From positions 4,379,501 to 4,443,500 of the forward strand of contig NZ_FSRB01000001.1 of the NCBI RefSeq assembly GCF_900129635.1: a stretch of DNA of 64,000 nt, read 5' to 3'. The stretch's first letter is position 1. Each line of letters opens with the position of its first letter. Positions 61,920 through 64,000 of the stretch are shown one piece after another. A program made the position numbers and the translations under genes. The notes beneath the pieces were generated by a model that did no database searches, had not been told where the DNA came from, and was given only the letters and a program-made list of their open reading frames with translations. Source of the DNA: Singulisphaera sp. GP187 (lineage in GTDB: Bacteria > Planctomycetota > Planctomycetia > Isosphaerales > Isosphaeraceae).

Positions 61920-63488
61920 CAACGTCAGTAACTCGGCGTCGTCAACAACGGATGTAACTCTCACCGGACCAGAGAATTACTGCCGCTCCGTGGCTGCGGT
62001 TCGTTCGAGAGAAGGGGGGGCAAAAAATCGCCGTTCTTCGTCATGATGGGTGCGGCTAGCAACCGGCACTCACCTGGATTGAGGAAGAACGGCGATGAAG
62101 GCAGCTCGGACGCTGCAAGGCTTGCAGCAACCGCAGTCGTTGATCGGCTATGTCCGACAGTTTCTCACCCCGACGGTCTGGAAGCAAGCCCGAGGGGTTG
62201 TTCCTCAAAGGCGGTCGGCGCCGCGGTGGGATCTCCAGCCACTGGTCGTGGTCATGCTCGCCATGACCTGGGCCACCGGCGACTCCGAGTCCGAGAGGTT
62301 TGAGAAGGCCCGGGGATACTACGTCGCCTGCCATGAGTCGCGAAGACGCCCGGGAAAGACCCTCGTCGGCTTCCAGAAAGCGATGCGACGCGTCCCCATG
62401 CGACAACTCAGGGCGTTGGCCGCGGGGGTTCGGCAACAGATCCACGCCCGACTGGGGTCGCGGCGGATTGTCGACGGCTTCGAGCCGATGGGCTGCGACG
62501 GCTCGCGGATCGAGTGCCCCCGCACCCCCGAGTTGGAACGGGGACTCGGGCAGGCCGGCAAGAACGACGCGGCCCCCAACGTCTGGCTGACGGCGTTCGT
62601 CCACTTGCCCACGGGACTGCTTTGGTCGTGGCGACTCGGCCCGGGCACCGCGGCCGAGCAAGAGCATTTGAGGCACTTGCTCGCCACCCTCTCGCCCGAG
62701 GCCCTGATCGTCTGCGACGCCGCTTATATGGGCTTCGATCTGGTCCGGGCGATCCTCGGTGTCAAGCGATCGTTCCTGTTCCGGATGTCGTCGCGGGTCG
62801 ACCTCTACACCCTCGAAGTGGCGAACCTGGAGGATTGGACCGAAGGCCCTGTCTTGTACTGGCCGAACTATGTCCAGAAGAAAGGGGAAGCGCCGATCCA
62901 ATGCCGCTTGATCCGGATCCCGGCCAAGGGCAAGGGTAAGGGGTCGGTCAAACGCGACGTCTGGCTCCTGACCGACGTCCTCGACCCAGCCCGGATGTCG
63001 GCGGCGACGGCCGCCAAATTCTACCGCTGGAGATGGCGTAATGAAGGACTATTTCGCACATACAAGCGTATAATCAATAAATTGAAACTCGCTAGCCGCA
63101 CGGTGGCCTTGGTGCATCGCGAGGCCGAGTTGTCACTGCTGGCCACGCAGATCCTCCTGGCGCATGCCGACCTGGCGCTTCGGCCGGCGTCGGCGTCGGC
63201 GTCGGCGACCGATGGCCCAGTGATCAGCCCCCGCAAAGTTCTGATCGAGATCCGCAAGGAGATCGACGCGGCCGTGAAACCCAAGGCCAAGTGTTACCAC
63301 AAGCGACTCGCGGGCTGCCGCGCCGGGTGCCGGAAGCAGAAGAGCCCGAAAGCCACACGCAAGTGGCCTCGTCGCAAACCGCATAAGCCGCCGAAACCGC
63401 CTGTGCTCCACACCCTGACTCAGGAACAGAAAGCCTTGCTAAACAAGCACATGAGTGCAGTAGGATGAGGCATCAGTAATCGACGTTG
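61920..63488 (+). mobile_element. IS4-family insertion sequence, 1569 bp
   Basis: A 9-bp target duplication CGTGGCACC (61911-61919 and 63489-63497) flanks short, imperfect inverted ends (CAACGTC at 61920-61926 and GACGTTG at 63482-63488). It is inserted in the outer arm of a palindromic repeat. One intact transposase gene occupies most of the element. Confidence 0.82.
62095..63468 (+). CDS. IS4-family DDE transposase
   Basis: 457 residues. The IS4 signature Y-(2)-R-(3)-E-(6)-K is exact: Y-RW-R-WRN-E-GLFRTY-K (near residue 310). Further landmarks are the aspartate regions FEPMGCDGSRIECP and LIVCDAAYMGFDLV. The N-terminus (RQFLTPTVWKQAR) and lysine-rich C-terminal tail (KSPKATRKWPRRKPHKPPKPP) are typical of DNA-binding ends. 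ATG at 62095; no frameshift. Probably functional. Confidence 0.92.
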   Translation: MKAARTLQGLQQPQSLIGYVRQFLTPTVWKQARGVVPQRRSAPRWDLQPLVVVMLAMTWATGDSESERFEKARGYYVACHESRRRPGKTLVGFQKAMRRVPMRQLRALAAGVRQQIHARLGSRRIVDGFEPMGCDGSRIECPRTPELERGLGQAGKNDAAPNVWLTAFVHLPTGLLWSWRLGPGTAAEQEHLRHLLATLSPEALIVCDAAYMGFDLVRAILGVKRSFLFRMSSRVDLYTLEVANLEDWTEGPVLYWPNYVQKKGEAPIQCRLIRIPAKGKGKGSVKRDVWLLTDVLDPARMSAATAAKFYRWRWRNEGLFRTYKRIINKLKLASRTVALVHREAELSLLATQILLAHADLALRPASASASATDGPVISPRKVLIEIRKEIDAAVKPKAKCYHKRLAGCRAGCRKQKSPKATRKWPRRKPHKPPKPPVLHTLTQEQKALLNKHMSAVG

Positions 63489-63696
63489 CGTGGCACCCAA
63501 CGGCGATTGCATCACCACGGCCACCACTCGAAGAATCCAAGAAAACCGAGAACGGCCACCACTCGAAGAATCCAAGAAAACCGAGAACAACGGCTTAGGA
63601 ACGGGACGTAAATCACTTCCCGAGTCTAACCCCACGAAGGTAGGCCGGGGCGAGACCTACAGCGGTTTACCGTCGAGTGGCGCACGCTCTCGCCGG

Positions 63697-63923
63697 TTTC
63701 AGCCCCAAGGGGGCGGCCCAAGGTAGCCCGGGGCAACGCCCCGGAAAATCGACACCTTTAAATAGCATAGCCCTGTAAGGGCGGCCTAGTTCGAGCGGCG
63801 GACTTGCGATGTAGGTCGTTCTGATATAACCTTTTAAGTCGCCCTTTCAGGGCTGCTAAGCCTCGTGGTTGAACCCCCAGGGCGTTGCCCTGGGCTTCCT
63901 TGGACCGCCCCGTTGGGGCTGAA
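63697..63923. repeat. Composite inverted-repeat element of several hairpins
   Basis: Imperfect complementary ends of about 50 bases (63697-63745 and 63874-63923; left TTTCAGCCCCAAGGGGGCGG, right ending CCGTTGGGGCTGAA) surround smaller hairpins such as AGCCCTGTAAGGGC and its counterpart GCCCTTTCAGGGCT. This style of GC-rich multi-hairpin repeat is common in planctomycete genomes. No gene is present in 63600-64000. Confidence 0.75.
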
Positions 63924-64000
63924 TTTAAACCAAATAGCCCGAGGCGTATTCAAGACATAAGCTTGTTTTGCAGTTTCAGAGTCTCATATAAGTGTTAACG

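Larger units (their letters stand above)
61846..63595. repeat. Palindromic repeat copy interrupted by an IS4 element
   Basis: The left part (about 61846-61919) is a diverged copy of the 27318-27397 palindrome, with the arms recognisable at TCACGGGTTGTATTTAGCCC and TTCACGGGTTGAGTCCAACC. The right part (63489-63595) continues the flank of the family (CGTGGCACCCAACGGCGATT). The right flank contains a 35-bp tandem duplication (63518-63552 and 63553-63587). Confidence 0.75.

Noticed and set aside
1..64000. CRISPR arrays, rRNA, tRNA
   Set aside because: No regularly spaced direct repeats, no rRNA-like stretches and no cloverleaf I could support by eye were found; a covariance-model search would be needed to be certain about tRNA.

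Overview
This 64 kb window is GC-rich, gene-dense bacterial chromosome. It most likely comes from a planctomycete of the Isosphaeraceae type. That is an inference from gene content: a DUF1559 prepilin-like protein, two PEP-CTERM proteins, two ECF sigma factors with long C-terminal extensions (one carrying WD40 repeats), a GxxExxY nuclease-like gene, a ThuA protein next to a sialate O-acetylesterase, an Uma2 protein, and several palindromic intergenic repeats. I see no rRNA, tRNA, CRISPR array or phage module.

Layout. 1-3.4 kb: the end of a sialidase-like gene, then a GxxExxY cassette (copy 1) split by an IS4/IS1634-type insertion sequence. 3.6-10.8 kb: a plus-strand cluster of a HEAT-repeat protein (frameshifted), a von Willebrand A protein, a response regulator, a histidine kinase and a DUF3386-like secreted protein, closed by a strong hairpin. 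10.8-15.7 kb: minus-strand genes for a transglutaminase-like lipoprotein, KdsA, a diacylglycerol-kinase-like lipid kinase and a membrane-anchored coiled coil. 16-17.2 kb: an isocitrate/isopropylmalate dehydrogenase. 17.2-25.3 kb: minus-strand secreted and surface genes, ThuA and sialate O-acetylesterase, GxxExxY cassette copy 2, and an ECF sigma factor whose stop codon touches that cassette. 25.5-31.6 kb: an ISKra4 element with a perfect 9-bp target duplication, class I fumarase, palindromic repeats, an STN-like secreted protein and a broken Doc-type toxin with its upstream partner. 31.7-44.2 kb: a catalytically altered sulfatase, a lipoprotein, a cyclic-nucleotide-binding protein, a PIG-L deacetylase plus NagB pair, a DUF1559 protein, a Tat-type phosphoesterase, a transposase relic, a NifU/Nfu protein and a PQQ-type dehydrogenase. 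44.6-55.2 kb: the sigma-WD40 fusion, leuA with a leucine-rich leader peptide and attenuator-like hairpin, a GspF-like protein, two PEP-CTERM paralogues and PriA. 55.8-61.7 kb: acyltransferase, NadD, Uma2, a soluble histidine kinase, a methyltransferase and a fumarylacetoacetate-hydrolase family enzyme. 61.8-64 kb: an IS4 element inserted in a palindromic repeat, then a composite repeat.

The most unusual observations are two. First, a roughly 600-bp unit is present twice, bounded by nested inverted repeats, and both copies carry the same nonsense codon in a GxxExxY (PD-(D/E)XK-like) gene. It looks like a small mobile unit that no longer needs its own protein. Second, a 23-codon leader with six leucines is followed by a terminator-like hairpin upstream of leuA, which suggests ribosome-mediated attenuation. 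Other points of interest are a sulfatase that has lost its formylglycine and metal residues, a Doc toxin with an internal frameshift and a replaced Fic histidine, and several perfect 29-31 bp palindromic repeat families.

Most genes look like ordinary metabolism and envelope biology. KdsA makes the Kdo precursor, the deacetylase and NagB suggest amino-sugar turnover, LeuA and the dehydrogenase serve amino-acid or TCA metabolism, and NadD makes NAD. All functions are assigned from motifs and remembered family patterns; no database search was run.
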